Positions 32,807-42,381 are shown, numbered from the stretch's first letter. The stretch: 64,000 nucleotides of DNA from Dehalococcoidia bacterium (GCA_009841605.1 VXLM01000122.1:1-64000), one strand, 5' to 3'. The notes: generated by a model from the letters alone, not told the origin. Program-made: numbers and translations.

Positions 32807-34047
32807 TATTGGGATGGGGAATTCGGGCTGGAGCTACGCGTGGATTCGTTGAGAATGGACCGGAGTTCATCCAACTCTGTCGCGAGCGGACCACCAATGA
32901 GGTCACGCCGGACGGTTTCCCGCAGGCGATTCAGTTCACTAGCCTGTTCGTCCGTCAGGCCATCGATCTGCCGCAATTCCTGCAGGCGTTCGATATTTTG
33001 CACGGTCTCAAGGTCGGTAGGGCTTGGCACGTCAAGAAAGCTGCGTAGAATCTCGTCCGCCGACCAGCCGACGATATCTTGCTCGTTCCGAGAGACCGTG
33101 ACCTTCCCATGCTCATCCCGTTCCAGCAGTTGTACTTGACCTGCTTTCAGCCCCGCGAGCATGAGTGGAGAGTGAGTAGAGCAGAAGATCTGAATATTGG
33201 GGAAATGTTTGGTGAGGGCCGGAATGATACCCCGCTGCCAAGAAGGGTGGAGATGGGCGTCGATCTCGTCAATGATCAGGATGCCGCTTTCGTTCTCGAT
33301 ATCTTTGGGATAGTCGTAATACTCCGCCATCCCAATCAGAAGATGGGCAAGCCACTGCACGAGGGATTGTGTACCCTGGCTAAGAACATTGAGAGGTACG
33401 AGACCATCCGGTGTAACGAACTGCGGGAACAGGCCGCGCTTATCTTCGTCTACACGCACGAATCGGATCGAGTAGCCCTCAGTTATTTCAGACGCGATGG
33501 CCACTGTCTTATCGATGATATTTCTGATCGTAGGGCTGCTTCTCCGGTACGCCCGGTAGTCAAGTTCAATAATCTTTTGAACTACGGCTTCGTCGCTAAT
33601 CGACGAGGCGTAGGTGTGTATTAATCTTTCTCTTTTGCGTAACTCCTCGCTTTCTTCTGTCGAGTTGTCGGTGGCGTCACGCTTATTAGGAACTGTGGGC
33701 ACTCTTGCACGAAAATCGGTACTGAGGCGAATAGCAGGTACGAATGAGCTGTATCCAACCCGCGTCATAAGGCTCACAATGTCATCGAACTTATCTATAT
33801 CGATAGGAAAACGATTCTCAAACACCTTCCTCTCTTCGCCAAGCTCGACTCTGAACCTAGCAGCCTTAGCCCTCAGTAGCTTTTCTGGCAAACTGAATGG
33901 ATATACGGCGATCTCTCCAAGCGCCAACAGCACAGTAGACTTGCCTGAGTTGTTAGGCCCTGCGAACACATTGACGTGCTCGTCAAAATCAAACTCAATC
34001 TCGTCGAAGGGCCCGAGATTGGTAAAGAAGAGCTTGCTCAAGTGCAT
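32806..34047 (-). CDS. ptuA: Septu-like AAA ATPase PtuA
   Basis: A 413-residue ABC/SMC-type ATPase. Walker A is GPNNSGKST (30-38), the signature is LSQGTQ (222-227) and Walker B is ILIIDEIDAHLHP (256-268), followed by THSPLMLAGL. This is the OLD-like AAA family found with HNH partners. It begins TNLGPFDEIEFDF, as such ATPases do. The next gene overlaps it by one base and encodes the HNH nuclease. The pair is AT-richer than the neighbouring chromosomal genes, consistent with a defence cassette gained by transfer. It could also be a retron-type or Gabija-like ATPase, but the partner favours Septu. Confidence 0.85.
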   Translation of the reverse strand: MHLSKLFFTNLGPFDEIEFDFDEHVNVFAGPNNSGKSTVLLALGEIAVYPFSLPEKLLRAKAARFRVELGEERKVFENRFPIDIDKFDDIVSLMTRVGYSSFVPAIRLSTDFRARVPTVPNKRDATDNSTEESEELRKRERLIHTYASSISDEAVVQKIIELDYRAYRRSSPTIRNIIDKTVAIASEITEGYSIRFVRVDEDKRGLFPQFVTPDGLVPLNVLSQGTQSLVQWLAHLLIGMAEYYDYPKDIENESGILIIDEIDAHLHPSWQRGIIPALTKHFPNIQIFCSTHSPLMLAGLKAGQVQLLERDEHGKVTVSRNEQDIVGWSADEILRSFLDVPSPTDLETVQNIERLQELRQIDGLTDEQASELNRLRETVRRDLIGGPLATELDELRSILNESTRSSSPNSPSQ

Positions 34048-34113
34048 TTTGCGCCTCGGACTTACAATAGGGCGTATGGCTAACGCAGTATCCCTTGATT
34101 ATACATCAGTCCG

Positions 34114-34872
34114 TCACGATATCATCAAGTCGCCGCCGTTGATGTCGAGGGATGCGCCAGTGATGTAAGCGGCACGGTCGGAGGCGAGGAAGGCGACGAG
34201 CTCGGCGACTTCCCACGGCTCGGATATGCGGGAGATCGGGAAGCTTCGGAGGTAGGCATCCAGCTGCTCCGGGGTGACGTTCTCCTGCACCATCTCCGTG
34301 TTTACCAGGCCCGGACAGACGGCATTGACTGTTATGCCGTACGGAGCAAACTCTTTTGCCGCAGCGCGTGTGAGGCCGAGGATTCCCGCCTTCGCGGCCG
34401 TGTAGTGGGGGCCGCCTAGCGTACTGACCGCCTTGCCGGCCGTGGACGAGAAGTTGACGATCCTGCCCCAACTATTCTGTTTCATGTAGGGGAGCACGGC
34501 CCTACTGAAGAGGTATGTTCCTTTCATGTTGACGTCGATGACGAGGTCCCACTCGTCCTCTTCCATGTCGGCAAGGGTTGTTGAAAACAGGATGCCCGCG
34601 TTGTTGACTAAGATGTCGATCGACCCGTACGTATCCGCGGTGGACGCCACCACCCTGTCCACGTCCGCCTTGACCGTCACGTCGCCGGGTGCGGCCAATG
34701 CGGCATCGCCCAAAGAATCGGCGACTCTTGTGGCAGCGTCGGCGTTCTTGTCATTCACGACGACATTTGCTCCAGCTTCTACGAAATGCTGCGCCACCGC
34801 GCGACCCATGCCCTGTCCGCCTCCCGTTACAATTGCGACTTTGCCGGTGAAATCGTCATTTACTGGCATCAA
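34114..34872 (-). CDS. SDR-family oxidoreductase 1
   Basis: A 252-residue classical short-chain dehydrogenase. The cofactor motif is TGGGQGMG, followed by NNAG, the active site YTAAKAG with catalytic Tyr and Lys, and a C-terminal DINGGDLM. Residues around the substrate pocket give no specific substrate. It is oriented away from gatC, sharing a 194-bp intergenic region, and lies 66 bp before the Septu-like ptuA. It probably oxidises a hydroxyl of a sugar, hydroxy-acid or steroid-like compound. Confidence 0.9.
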   Translation of the reverse strand: MMPVNDDFTGKVAIVTGGGQGMGRAVAQHFVEAGANVVVNDKNADAATRVADSLGDAALAAPGDVTVKADVDRVVASTADTYGSIDILVNNAGILFSTTLADMEEDEWDLVIDVNMKGTYLFSRAVLPYMKQNSWGRIVNFSSTAGKAVSTLGGPHYTAAKAGILGLTRAAAKEFAPYGITVNAVCPGLVNTEMVQENVTPEQLDAYLRSFPISRISEPWEVAELVAFLASDRAAYITGASLDINGGDLMIS

Positions 34873-34999
34873 ACTTTGCTCCCAGACCTACTGTTCATCT
34901 GTTATTTCCCGGTGTTTTCAGAGGACAACCCGAGCATATAAACGCATATCAACGGTGTCAACACAAAAGCCGTCTGCAGCTGGCGGTCCCGTGATTTGC

Positions 35000-35028
35000 T
35001 AGTCACGGTGTTGATGCTCTGCTACACT
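35000..35028 (+). promoter_or_regulatory. Candidate promoter of gatC-gatA
   Basis: TAGTCA (35000-35005), 17 bp, TACACT (35023-35028). The TACACT box is identical to the one before the tRNA-Val gene. It lies 38 bp before the gatC start. Confidence 0.4.
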
Positions 35029-35066
35029 TCGACGCGCTCCCAGTTCCATGTTGCTAAGGGGGAAGT

Positions 35067-35354
35067 GTGGCGCTCACTTCCGATGAGGTTCGGCATATCG
35101 CCCTGCTTGCTCGCGTGGGCATGACCGACGATGAGATCGAGGTCATGCGCGAGCAGTTGTCGGGCATCTTGGAGCATTTCCAGGTTCTCCAACAGGTGGA
35201 CACCGATGGAGTGGAGCCGACGGCCCACTCTGTCGAAACCCAAACCGTCTTGCGCGATGATGAACCGCTGGACTGCGTCCTACTGGATAATGCGCTGGCA
35301 AACGCGCCTCACCGTGATGGCGACTTTGTTCGTGTCCGAGCGGTCCTCGATTAA
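35067..35354 (+). CDS. gatC: Asp-tRNA(Asn)/Glu-tRNA(Gln) amidotransferase subunit C
   Basis: A 95-residue GatC, the small linker subunit of the tRNA-dependent amidotransferase that converts Glu-tRNA(Gln) or Asp-tRNA(Asn) to the amidated forms. It has the family opening EVRHIALLARVGMTDDEIE and ends with LRDDEP and LANAPHRDGDFVRV. The start is a GTG behind AGGGGGA. gatA follows after 3 bp in an operon; gatB is not adjacent and must be elsewhere. Its presence implies that the organism makes glutaminyl- and/or asparaginyl-tRNA indirectly. Confidence 0.95.
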   Translation: MALTSDEVRHIALLARVGMTDDEIEVMREQLSGILEHFQVLQQVDTDGVEPTAHSVETQTVLRDDEPLDCVLLDNALANAPHRDGDFVRVRAVLD

Positions 35355-35357
35355 TCC

Positions 35358-36821
35358 ATGCCCCACGTTGATCTCAAAGGCTTGACGGCACGCGGCGCGC
35401 GCGAGCTGCTCGACAACGGCGATGTCTCGTCGGTCGAGTTGACTCAAGCATACCTCGAGCGCATCGAGGAGATTGAGCCGTCGGTCAAGTCCTTCGTCAC
35501 CCTGACTCCGGAGCTTGCGCTGGAACAGGCTCGGTTGGCCGATGAGCGCATAGCATCGGGTACCGCATCTCCGCTTACGGGAATCCCGATGCAGCTCAAG
35601 GACAACATGGCCACCAAAGGAGTGGCTACGACCTGCTCATCGAGGATGCTCGAAGGCTTTGTCCCGCCTTACGACGCAGCCGTTACCACCAAGTTGTACT
35701 CGCAGGATGCCGTTCTCGTGGGGAAGGGGAACCTCGACGAGTTTGCGATGGGGTCGTCGACTGAGAATTCCGCGTTCTTTCCAACACGAAACCCATGGAA
35801 TCTCGACCGCGTGCCAGGGGGAAGCAGCGGGGGGCCGGCGGCGGCGGTCGCGGCGGGCCAGTGCGCGTATTCTCTCGGCTCAGACACGGGAGGAAGCATC
35901 CGGCAGCCTGCGGCCCTGTGTGGCGTAGTCGGTCTGAAGCCGACCTACGGCCTTGTTAGCAGGTACGGACTTGTGGCGTTTGCCAGTTCGCTAGACCAGA
36001 TCGGCCCGATCACCAAGGACGTGGGCGACGCCGCGATCGTACTGAACGCCATCGCCGGGCACGATCCACGTGACTCGACATCCATCGACCGCGACTTGCC
36101 CGACTACACGAGTGCTCTCACCGGCGACATAAGAGGCCTCCGAGTCGGCGTGCCGAAAGAGTATTTCGTTGAGGGCATGGAACCGGGCGTGGAAGATGCC
36201 ATTCGCAAGGCCATCGGCACACTCGCCGATCTTGGCGCGGTCGTATCCGAAACGTCCTTGCCCAGCACACCCTACGCAATGGCGGTGTACTACATCGTTG
36301 CTCCTTCTGAGGCTTCCGCGAACCTCGCGCGATACGACGGCGTGAAGTACGGCTATTCGACGGACACACCGGGGGGCATGTGGGACTCTCTCGAAGACAC
36401 GAGACGGGAGGGGTTTGGCCCGGAGGTCAAGCGGCGCATAATGATCGGGACGTACGCCCTGTCGGCAGGATACTATGACGCGTGGTACAAGAAGGCGCTG
36501 CAAGTTCGGACGCTCATACGGCATGAGTTCGATCAGGTCTTCCAAGAGTTCGACGTTCTCGTTTCACCTACCTCGCCGTCGGTCGCCTTTCCATTGGGTG
36601 ATAAGACCGCCGACCCATATATGATGTACCTCAACGACGTGTTCACTCAGCCGGCGAACATCGCAGGCATTCCCGCAATCTCTATTCCGGCGGGGATGAG
36701 CGACGGTCTGCCCATAGGGCTTCAGTTCATGGCGTCCCATTTGCAGGAAGCGAATCTCCTTCGCACCGCTCACGCCTATGAGCAGGCTACCGACTGGCAC
36801 ACGCTTCAGCCCGATCTCTGA
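35358..36821 (+). CDS. gatA: Asp-tRNA(Asn)/Glu-tRNA(Gln) amidotransferase subunit A
   Basis: A 487-residue amidase-signature enzyme and the glutaminase subunit of GatCAB. It has the complete catalytic triad: Lys81 in MQLKDN, cis-Ser156 in PGGSSGGPAAAV and the nucleophile Ser180 in DTGGSIRQP. The C-terminal FTQPANIAGIPAISIPAG and LPIGLQFM match the family. Length and residues are as expected. It releases ammonia from glutamine and channels it to GatB. Three bp after gatC, so the two genes form an operon. Confidence 0.97.
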   Translation: MPHVDLKGLTARGARELLDNGDVSSVELTQAYLERIEEIEPSVKSFVTLTPELALEQARLADERIASGTASPLTGIPMQLKDNMATKGVATTCSSRMLEGFVPPYDAAVTTKLYSQDAVLVGKGNLDEFAMGSSTENSAFFPTRNPWNLDRVPGGSSGGPAAAVAAGQCAYSLGSDTGGSIRQPAALCGVVGLKPTYGLVSRYGLVAFASSLDQIGPITKDVGDAAIVLNAIAGHDPRDSTSIDRDLPDYTSALTGDIRGLRVGVPKEYFVEGMEPGVEDAIRKAIGTLADLGAVVSETSLPSTPYAMAVYYIVAPSEASANLARYDGVKYGYSTDTPGGMWDSLEDTRREGFGPEVKRRIMIGTYALSAGYYDAWYKKALQVRTLIRHEFDQVFQEFDVLVSPTSPSVAFPLGDKTADPYMMYLNDVFTQPANIAGIPAISIPAGMSDGLPIGLQFMASHLQEANLLRTAHAYEQATDWHTLQPDL

Positions 36822-37053
36822 TCGACATACGTATTCAGTGTTCATGCGGGAGCCGGAAGTTTTCTGAGACCAGGCGTTATATTTGGGGTGTTTCAAAGGT
36901 TGGGAATGCACCTCCCCTGTGCGTCTCGATACGCCTCAAATGAGTAGCGGAAGCCGGACTATATTGACAAGACGTTGCTAGGTCTGTAACGTGCAGGCAT
37001 AGAGTCCATTCGTCGTGAACCATACCCGCGTCGCACCGGACAAGGAGGCAGAC

Positions 37054-37551
37054 ATGGCAACGGACACCGCAGAACGAGGGCCCTACCACATTCTGCTTGT
37101 GGAAGATAATCCCGGTGATGTTGAGCTCACCAGGGAGATTATCGAGGAATCGGAACACGATGCCAGCGTAGTCGTCGTGGGCGATGGAGAGCCGGCGATG
37201 ATGTACCTACGCCAGGAGGGTGAGTACGCCCGAGCCGATCGTCCCGATCTCATCCTGCTCGATCTGAATCTCCCGATGAAGGACGGCCTGGAAGTCCTGA
37301 AGGAGATGGCTGCCGATGAGAGCCTGAGCACGATTCCCGTGATGATCCTTACGGGAACGGAGGCGGAAGAAAGTCTCCTCGAATCGTACAACATCCCTGT
37401 CAGTCGCTTCAGCAGGAAACCCATCGAGCTCAGCCGGTTCAACGACGTGGTCAGTTGGCTGGACAATCCCGCCGCTCACCGCCCGATTGTCGCGCCTCCG
37501 CCTCCTCCACCGGCCCCTGAATCCAAGAAAAGGTGGTGGTGGCCGTTCTAA
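37054..37551 (+). CDS. Rcp1-like response regulator with Pro-rich tail
   Basis: A 165-residue single-domain response regulator related to cyanobacterial Rcp1. Acidic pocket Glu17/Asp18 in LVEDNPGD, phospho-acceptor Asp70 in ILLDLNLP, Thr100 in MILTGTE and Lys122 in SRKPIEL are all present. After the receiver domain it ends in a run of six prolines and a basic-aromatic tail KKRWWWPF, not seen in the sister regulator. The start has AAGGAGG 6 bp upstream. It has no DNA-binding domain, so output is protein-protein. It precedes the kinase by 42 bp. Confidence 0.92.
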   Translation: MATDTAERGPYHILLVEDNPGDVELTREIIEESEHDASVVVVGDGEPAMMYLRQEGEYARADRPDLILLDLNLPMKDGLEVLKEMAADESLSTIPVMILTGTEAEESLLESYNIPVSRFSRKPIELSRFNDVVSWLDNPAAHRPIVAPPPPPPAPESKKRWWWPF

Positions 37552-37593
37552 CGGCGCGCCATTAACGAGGACGGAGCTAGCGGGGAGGGTAAT

Positions 37594-39288
37594 GTGGTCG
37601 TGCACGGCGAGATGAGCCGGGAGCAGCTTGTTGCCGAAGTCGACGACCTGCGGCGACGTCTTTCCGACCTACGCGGAGAGCAAGACTTCCGAAGTGGGTC
37701 CGGAGAAGTTCCGGAAGCACCGTCCTTCGCATATCACAACCCTTCGCCGGTCGTACGCTTTGACTCGACCGGCACCGTGCTCACCATCAACCCCGCCGCG
37801 GTGGAGCTCATCGGCCCTGAGGCGATGGAGGGAACTTCTCTCGTCAGTCTGCTGCCGTCAATGTCGAGCGTGAATCTCAGCCAAACGATTGCCACAGACT
37901 CTCATATCGATTTTGAGACCGAGATCGGGGATCGGTGGTTCCACTTCGTCGTCGTCGGGATAAGCGATTACGGGGTAGGGCACCTCTACGGCTACGACAT
38001 TACCGTGAGGCATCGCGCCCAAAACGCGCTGCGGGGCAGCGTCGCCGAGCAACGCCGGCGTACGCGAGAGCAGGAGACCCTGTCCAACATCGCTCGGGTA
38101 ATCGGCTCCTCCCTCGCGATTGAGGAAGTGTACGAGCGATTCGCCCGCGAGGTCGCCCAACTCATACCGTTCGACCGGATCGTCATCAATCTCACCGCCG
38201 ACCGGCCCGGCTATATGGTGGATACCTATCAATCGAGCGCGGTCGAGGTGCCCGGCCGTGCGCCTGACCAGTCGTACTCGGTCGAGGGCACTCTATCGCA
38301 AGCAGTCATCGACTCCCAGCGGTGCATCGTGTTCCAGCCGGGAAACGAGTCGGAGGCTGCGTCGGAATATGACGGGCTGATCGGCGCTTACGGGATGGGC
38401 CTCCGATCGTTCCTCTCGGCACCGCTCTTGTATCGCGGCGAGCCGATTGGTTGTCTCAATCTTCACTCCCTGACGGGATCCGCCTACTCCGAGCGACATC
38501 GGCTGCTCGCCGAACGTATCGCCGTCTACATTGCGGGCGCCATCGCCAATGCCCAACTTCACTCCCAGGTCACCAGGCAGTCGGAAGAACTGTCGCGCTC
38601 AAATCGGGAGTTGGAACAGTTCGCTTACGTCGCATCGCACGACCTCCAGGAACCTCTTCGCATGGTGTCGAGCTATGTGGCGCTGTTAGGACGTAGGTAT
38701 GGGGGCCAGCTCGATGAGCGCGCGGACAAGTACATCCACTTCGCGGTGGACGGCGCCAATCGAATGCAGGGACTGATACATGACCTTCTGGCCTATTCGA
38801 GAGTCGGAACACGGGGTGCTGAACTGGTCGCAACGGATACAGTACCCGTCCTCGAGGAGACCCTGTCCAACCTGGAAGTCGCCATCGTTGAGAGTCAGGC
38901 AAAAGTAGTATACTCCGATCTTCCGTGGGTGATGGGAGACCCGTCGCAACTGCGGCAACTATTTCAGAACATTATTGGCAACGCGCTGAAATTCCGGTCG
39001 GAGAGCCGCCCGCGCGTGGAGCTTGGCGCCACACGAGAGGGCGAATACTGGACGTTTTCGATCCGGGACAACGGCGTAGGATTCGATCAGAGGTACGCAG
39101 AGCGGATATTCGGAGTCTTCAAGAGGTTGCACCGAAACGCCGAAATCCCCGGCACGGGAATCGGCCTCGCGATCTGCCAGCGAATCATCGACCGGCATGG
39201 AGGTCGCATCTGGGCTGAATCCAAGCTGGGGGAGGGAACGTGCTTTTACTTCACCCTGCCCGCAGTTGGCGAATATGGAGAGTCATAG
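37594..39288 (+). CDS. Sensor histidine kinase (PAS-GAF-HisKA-HATPase)
   Basis: A 564-residue soluble histidine kinase. A short coiled coil is followed by a PAS domain (about 45-145), a GAF domain (about 165-325), HisKA with His349 in ASHDLQEPLRMV, the N box QNIIGNALKF, then DNGVGFD and GTGIGLAICQ. The family is that of cyanobacterial phytochrome-type kinases, but I see no chromophore cysteine motif, so the GAF ligand is unknown. The start is a GTG with GGGAGGG upstream. It is flanked by two single-domain response regulators on the same strand (stop-to-start 3 bp to the second), so it probably signals through them. Confidence 0.9.
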   Translation: MVVHGEMSREQLVAEVDDLRRRLSDLRGEQDFRSGSGEVPEAPSFAYHNPSPVVRFDSTGTVLTINPAAVELIGPEAMEGTSLVSLLPSMSSVNLSQTIATDSHIDFETEIGDRWFHFVVVGISDYGVGHLYGYDITVRHRAQNALRGSVAEQRRRTREQETLSNIARVIGSSLAIEEVYERFAREVAQLIPFDRIVINLTADRPGYMVDTYQSSAVEVPGRAPDQSYSVEGTLSQAVIDSQRCIVFQPGNESEAASEYDGLIGAYGMGLRSFLSAPLLYRGEPIGCLNLHSLTGSAYSERHRLLAERIAVYIAGAIANAQLHSQVTRQSEELSRSNRELEQFAYVASHDLQEPLRMVSSYVALLGRRYGGQLDERADKYIHFAVDGANRMQGLIHDLLAYSRVGTRGAELVATDTVPVLEETLSNLEVAIVESQAKVVYSDLPWVMGDPSQLRQLFQNIIGNALKFRSESRPRVELGATREGEYWTFSIRDNGVGFDQRYAERIFGVFKRLHRNAEIPGTGIGLAICQRIIDRHGGRIWAESKLGEGTCFYFTLPAVGEYGES

Positions 39289-39291
39289 GTC

Positions 39292-39759
39292 ATGACAACG
39301 ACTGAGGTCGGACCCCCTATAGAAATCCTGATGGTCGAGGATAACCCCGGCGACGTAGAACTCGCGCGAGAGGCGCTTACCGACGCCAGCGTGAGGAAGA
39401 ACCTAACCGTTGCCGAGGACGGAGAACAGGGACTTTCCCTTCTCCGTCGGGAAGGGCAGTACGGCAACGCTCAGCGGCCAGACCTCATCCTGCTTGACCT
39501 CAACCTTCCGACCATCAATGGCCGCGAGGTGCTTGCCGAGATCAAGTCCGACCCCGAACTGCGGCGAATTCCGGTTGTCATCCTGACCAGTTCAGAAGAC
39601 GACAACGACGTGCTGGAGACCTATAACCTGCACGCAAACGCCTACGTCGTAAAGCCCGTCGACCTCGACAAGTACATGCAGGTCATCAAGGCAGTCGAAG
39701 GGTTCTGGCTCGGTTTCGTCAAGCTGCCTTCAAGAGGTCGCTTGGGCGAACTCGCATAG
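39292..39759 (+). CDS. Rcp1-like response regulator
   Basis: A 155-residue Rcp1-type receiver with [11 protein letters not shown], Asp69 in ILLDLNLP, Thr99 in VILTSSED and Lys121 in YVVKPVD. It has no output domain. It starts 3 bp after the kinase stop and is the second regulator of the trio, so competition or a phosphate sink between the two regulators is possible. The N-terminal halves of the two regulators are clearly related; the C-termini differ. Confidence 0.93.
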   Translation: MTTTEVGPPIEILMVEDNPGDVELAREALTDASVRKNLTVAEDGEQGLSLLRREGQYGNAQRPDLILLDLNLPTINGREVLAEIKSDPELRRIPVVILTSSEDDNDVLETYNLHANAYVVKPVDLDKYMQVIKAVEGFWLGFVKLPSRGRLGELA

Positions 39760-39806
39760 AGGATGTGCCGGGGAGCGGCATCCGCCTCGTGGAGTACGGT
39801 CTCCGG

Positions 39807-41390
39807 CTAGGCGATCTTGAAGGAATACAGGTCGCAATAGCGGCTGTAGAACCGCACCTTGATGCCGTTTGCCACGACGCTCGCGGGAAGCTCCGCTCGT
39901 CCCTCCCAACTCACGACGTGGGTGGTTGAGTCGCCGGTGAAGGTGTCGCACGACGACCGCTCGTAGCCCGGCACGACGTTGTCGTCGGCGTCGGTGAGCT
40001 CGACGGCAAGGAAACCCTTGTCGACACAAGCAGCGTTTACCACGAGCGTGGATCCGGAGCCGATGACGGTATGGGTGCCCATCACCCCTTCGCGGGCGTC
40101 GGTGGTGAGGGACACGAACCCTTCCGGGCGAAGGGTTGCCAGGCCCAGCCCGGTCTGCCCGCCGTTCCACCCGGGGCGGGCTTCCGGTACGTCGAGTCCC
40201 TCCGGCTCCCCGAACATCCACCAGTCGTGGTGCAGGTCTGATCCCGCGTAGTAGATGCGAATCTCGTCATCGAGGAAGATCGGCTGGCTGCAGGTCTCGG
40301 CCATGAAGCGGTCCCACTCGTCCGCTGATGTAGCGATGAACGGCACGCCGCGGTTCACGCGGTCCCAGCGGAAGCCGTCCCGGGAGTGCAAAAGGTGCAG
40401 GTCCACCGTGTTGTAGGTGCGATGGAAGATGGGCATGAGACCGAGCCACAGATCGCCCACGCGGAAGCGCACCAGCCCGTAGAACTCGTCGTCGAGCACG
40501 TCGTCCGTGTCGTCGGGAACGAGCATTTCGCTGAGCACTGGCCACTTGGTGATGTCGTAGCTGGTTGAAGAGAAGACCCGCCGCTTCGCCATTCGCCACG
40601 AGTCGTGCGGGAAGTGGGCGGGACCCCAACCCGGCACGCGGGCGAGTTTGGGGTTCATCGGCGGTTCCTGCATGGCCCTGGCGCGAGTGTCCAGATAGTA
40701 CATGCCCGTTTGCTCGTCCGCCGTCAGGATTATCACGTCACCGAGCTGACGGTCGGACATCTGACCTATCGTAAAGGGCGTATCGTCGTATCGCGTCCAG
40801 CTACGTCCGTCGGCAGAGTATGCGGCTGAGATGCGCGAGTCCTCCAGGCCCGTGAAGGCGTTCCAATAAATGGCTTTGTATCGCTGTGAATCGTCGTTTT
40901 CGAACGGGTCTCTAAGGACCGAGCAGGCATGTATGCGTCCATCCTCCGCGTTGCCGAAGCAGATATTCGTCTTCCTTCCGTCGACCGTTCGGTAATCGAG
41001 CTCGGGCTTCGTCCAGGTGATGCCGTCCTCGGACTCGGCATACAGGAGCCGGTTGTCAATCGTGGCGTCGTAGGACGCAATGGCAGCGACCTCTTCCTTC
41101 TTCCGGCCCTTTCCCGACCGTTCGAGGCGCATGAACTCGTCGTAGTCCCACCCCATGTCCTCATACCAGAGCTTGTAGATGGACTCGCGCTCGTCCCAGT
41201 GGACGTTCCAAGTATTCGTGCGGAAGTAGCTTGTGATCTCCCACGGCTTATCCGTTTTCACGATCGGGTTGTCCGGGTGCTTGACAGGAGTGTGCATCAC
41301 TCGTGTAACGAAGTTCACGTATTCGATCACGTGGTTGTCCACGAGCAACTGTGGGGTTTGGCCTATGTAGATCGGTTTCGGAGTCGGCAC
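39807..41390 (-). CDS. Hypothetical glycosidase-like beta-propeller protein
   Basis: A 527-residue protein with no signal peptide. It begins IYIGQTPQLLVDNHVIEY and has several propeller-like strands such as RLLYAESEDGITWTKPE and ISAAYSADGRSWTRYDD, the layout of five-bladed glycoside-hydrolase-like proteins found widely in Planctomycetota, Chloroflexota and related groups. The C-terminal part (about 440-527) is a beta-sandwich with LVVNAACVDKGFLAVELTD. It resembles the glycosidase-like proteins annotated as GH43/GH32-like but lacks clear family catalytic motifs, so the function is unassigned. Confidence 0.65.
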   Translation of the reverse strand: MPTPKPIYIGQTPQLLVDNHVIEYVNFVTRVMHTPVKHPDNPIVKTDKPWEITSYFRTNTWNVHWDERESIYKLWYEDMGWDYDEFMRLERSGKGRKKEEVAAIASYDATIDNRLLYAESEDGITWTKPELDYRTVDGRKTNICFGNAEDGRIHACSVLRDPFENDDSQRYKAIYWNAFTGLEDSRISAAYSADGRSWTRYDDTPFTIGQMSDRQLGDVIILTADEQTGMYYLDTRARAMQEPPMNPKLARVPGWGPAHFPHDSWRMAKRRVFSSTSYDITKWPVLSEMLVPDDTDDVLDDEFYGLVRFRVGDLWLGLMPIFHRTYNTVDLHLLHSRDGFRWDRVNRGVPFIATSADEWDRFMAETCSQPIFLDDEIRIYYAGSDLHHDWWMFGEPEGLDVPEARPGWNGGQTGLGLATLRPEGFVSLTTDAREGVMGTHTVIGSGSTLVVNAACVDKGFLAVELTDADDNVVPGYERSSCDTFTGDSTTHVVSWEGRAELPASVVANGIKVRFYSRYCDLYSFKIA

Positions 41391-41512
41391 GTTATACCTC
41401 GACTATCAAAGGGGTTTCCGCTAAAGAACCGACGCATCGACAAGGCCGGAAGGCAGGGCGATGTTGGGTGTTCCCGTTCCGTATCCGCGATGTGCCGTGG
41501 AGGCGAGCCGTA

Positions 41513-42211
41513 CTAGCCCTGATCGATCACGTCCTGAGGGACTTCGGAGCGGTCTTGCGGGCAGTAGCCGATGGCCTGCCTGTTGTGCTCGATGTCATAG
41601 AGGGGCCAGTTGCTGTCGGACACGCCGAATACGCGCTCGTGGGTGACGTCCTCGGCGGTGAGGGCGGCTTCGAAGACCCGGACGCAGTCGCCATGGCTGA
41701 GCTGGTGCGGATGACCGGGCAGGTCGCGATCTTTGTTGAAATTTCCGATCCTTACGGATACTACGCCAATGCCGTGCCGCGCCGAGAACATATCGCCCAT
41801 GGCTTCGCCGAAGACCTTGGTGATGGTGTAGTAGCTGTCCGGGCGGGTAGGGAGGTCGGCGGTACGGGTGATGCTACGGGGATAGTGTGAGGAGGGATGC
41901 ACTCCCCCGCGACTGGCGAACACGACCCGCTTCACGCCGTGTGCGAGGGCAGCCTCGAAGACGTGCCTTGTTCCGACCATCGATTGGAACGCTTGCTCCC
42001 AGTCTCCCCCCACGTTGCTCAGATGGATCGTCGCGTCCATTCCCTGAGAGGCGTGGTTAACGGCGTCCCAGTCGGTGACGCTCGCCACCGTGTAGTCGGC
42101 GATCTGCGGCGTCGGTCGAATGTCCAAGCCGCGAAACTCGTGCCGGTCCTTCAAGTGCGTAATCAGGTGCTGGCCTATCTGTCCCGCCGAACCCGTCATC
42201 AGTACGCGCAT
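41513..42211 (-). CDS. NAD-dependent epimerase/dehydratase (uronate dehydrogenase-like)
   Basis: A 232-residue extended-SDR protein. The nucleotide motif is GSAGQIGQ near the N-terminus, the catalytic motif is SYYTITKVFGE (Tyr and Lys), and HLSNVGGDWEQAF resembles uronate dehydrogenases that turn galacturonate or glucuronate into aldaric acid lactones. The ATG at 42211 has GGAGACAGG upstream, which fixes the start. It lies 122 bp upstream of the propeller gene on the same strand, so sugar-acid turnover is plausible. Confidence 0.82.
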   Translation of the reverse strand: MRVLMTGSAGQIGQHLITHLKDRHEFRGLDIRPTPQIADYTVASVTDWDAVNHASQGMDATIHLSNVGGDWEQAFQSMVGTRHVFEAALAHGVKRVVFASRGGVHPSSHYPRSITRTADLPTRPDSYYTITKVFGEAMGDMFSARHGIGVVSVRIGNFNKDRDLPGHPHQLSHGDCVRVFEAALTAEDVTHERVFGVSDSNWPLYDIEHNRQAIGYCPQDRSEVPQDVIDQG

Positions 42212-42256
42212 ATGCCTGTCTCCTTGGTTTTGCGAACTAAGCACGTGGGAGTGTAC

Positions 42257-42274
42257 GGACGGGCAGGGGACGTG
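42257..42274 (+). repeat. Short repeat GGACGGGCAG..GACGTG
   Basis: GGACGGGCAGGGGACGTG here and GGACGGGCAGGGACGTG at 4095-4111 are near-identical 17-18-bp sequences, both just outside genes. They may be coincidental GC-rich matches or a small regulatory element. Confidence 0.35.
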
Positions 42275-42381
42275 TCAAACGTAGAGGGCGGATGCCAAGC
42301 GTGAATGAACCGAACTGAGGGGGCGCAGTTCGTCATACTCTAAGCGACCAATATGGGTCGTGATTAGCTCGAGATAGCGGC

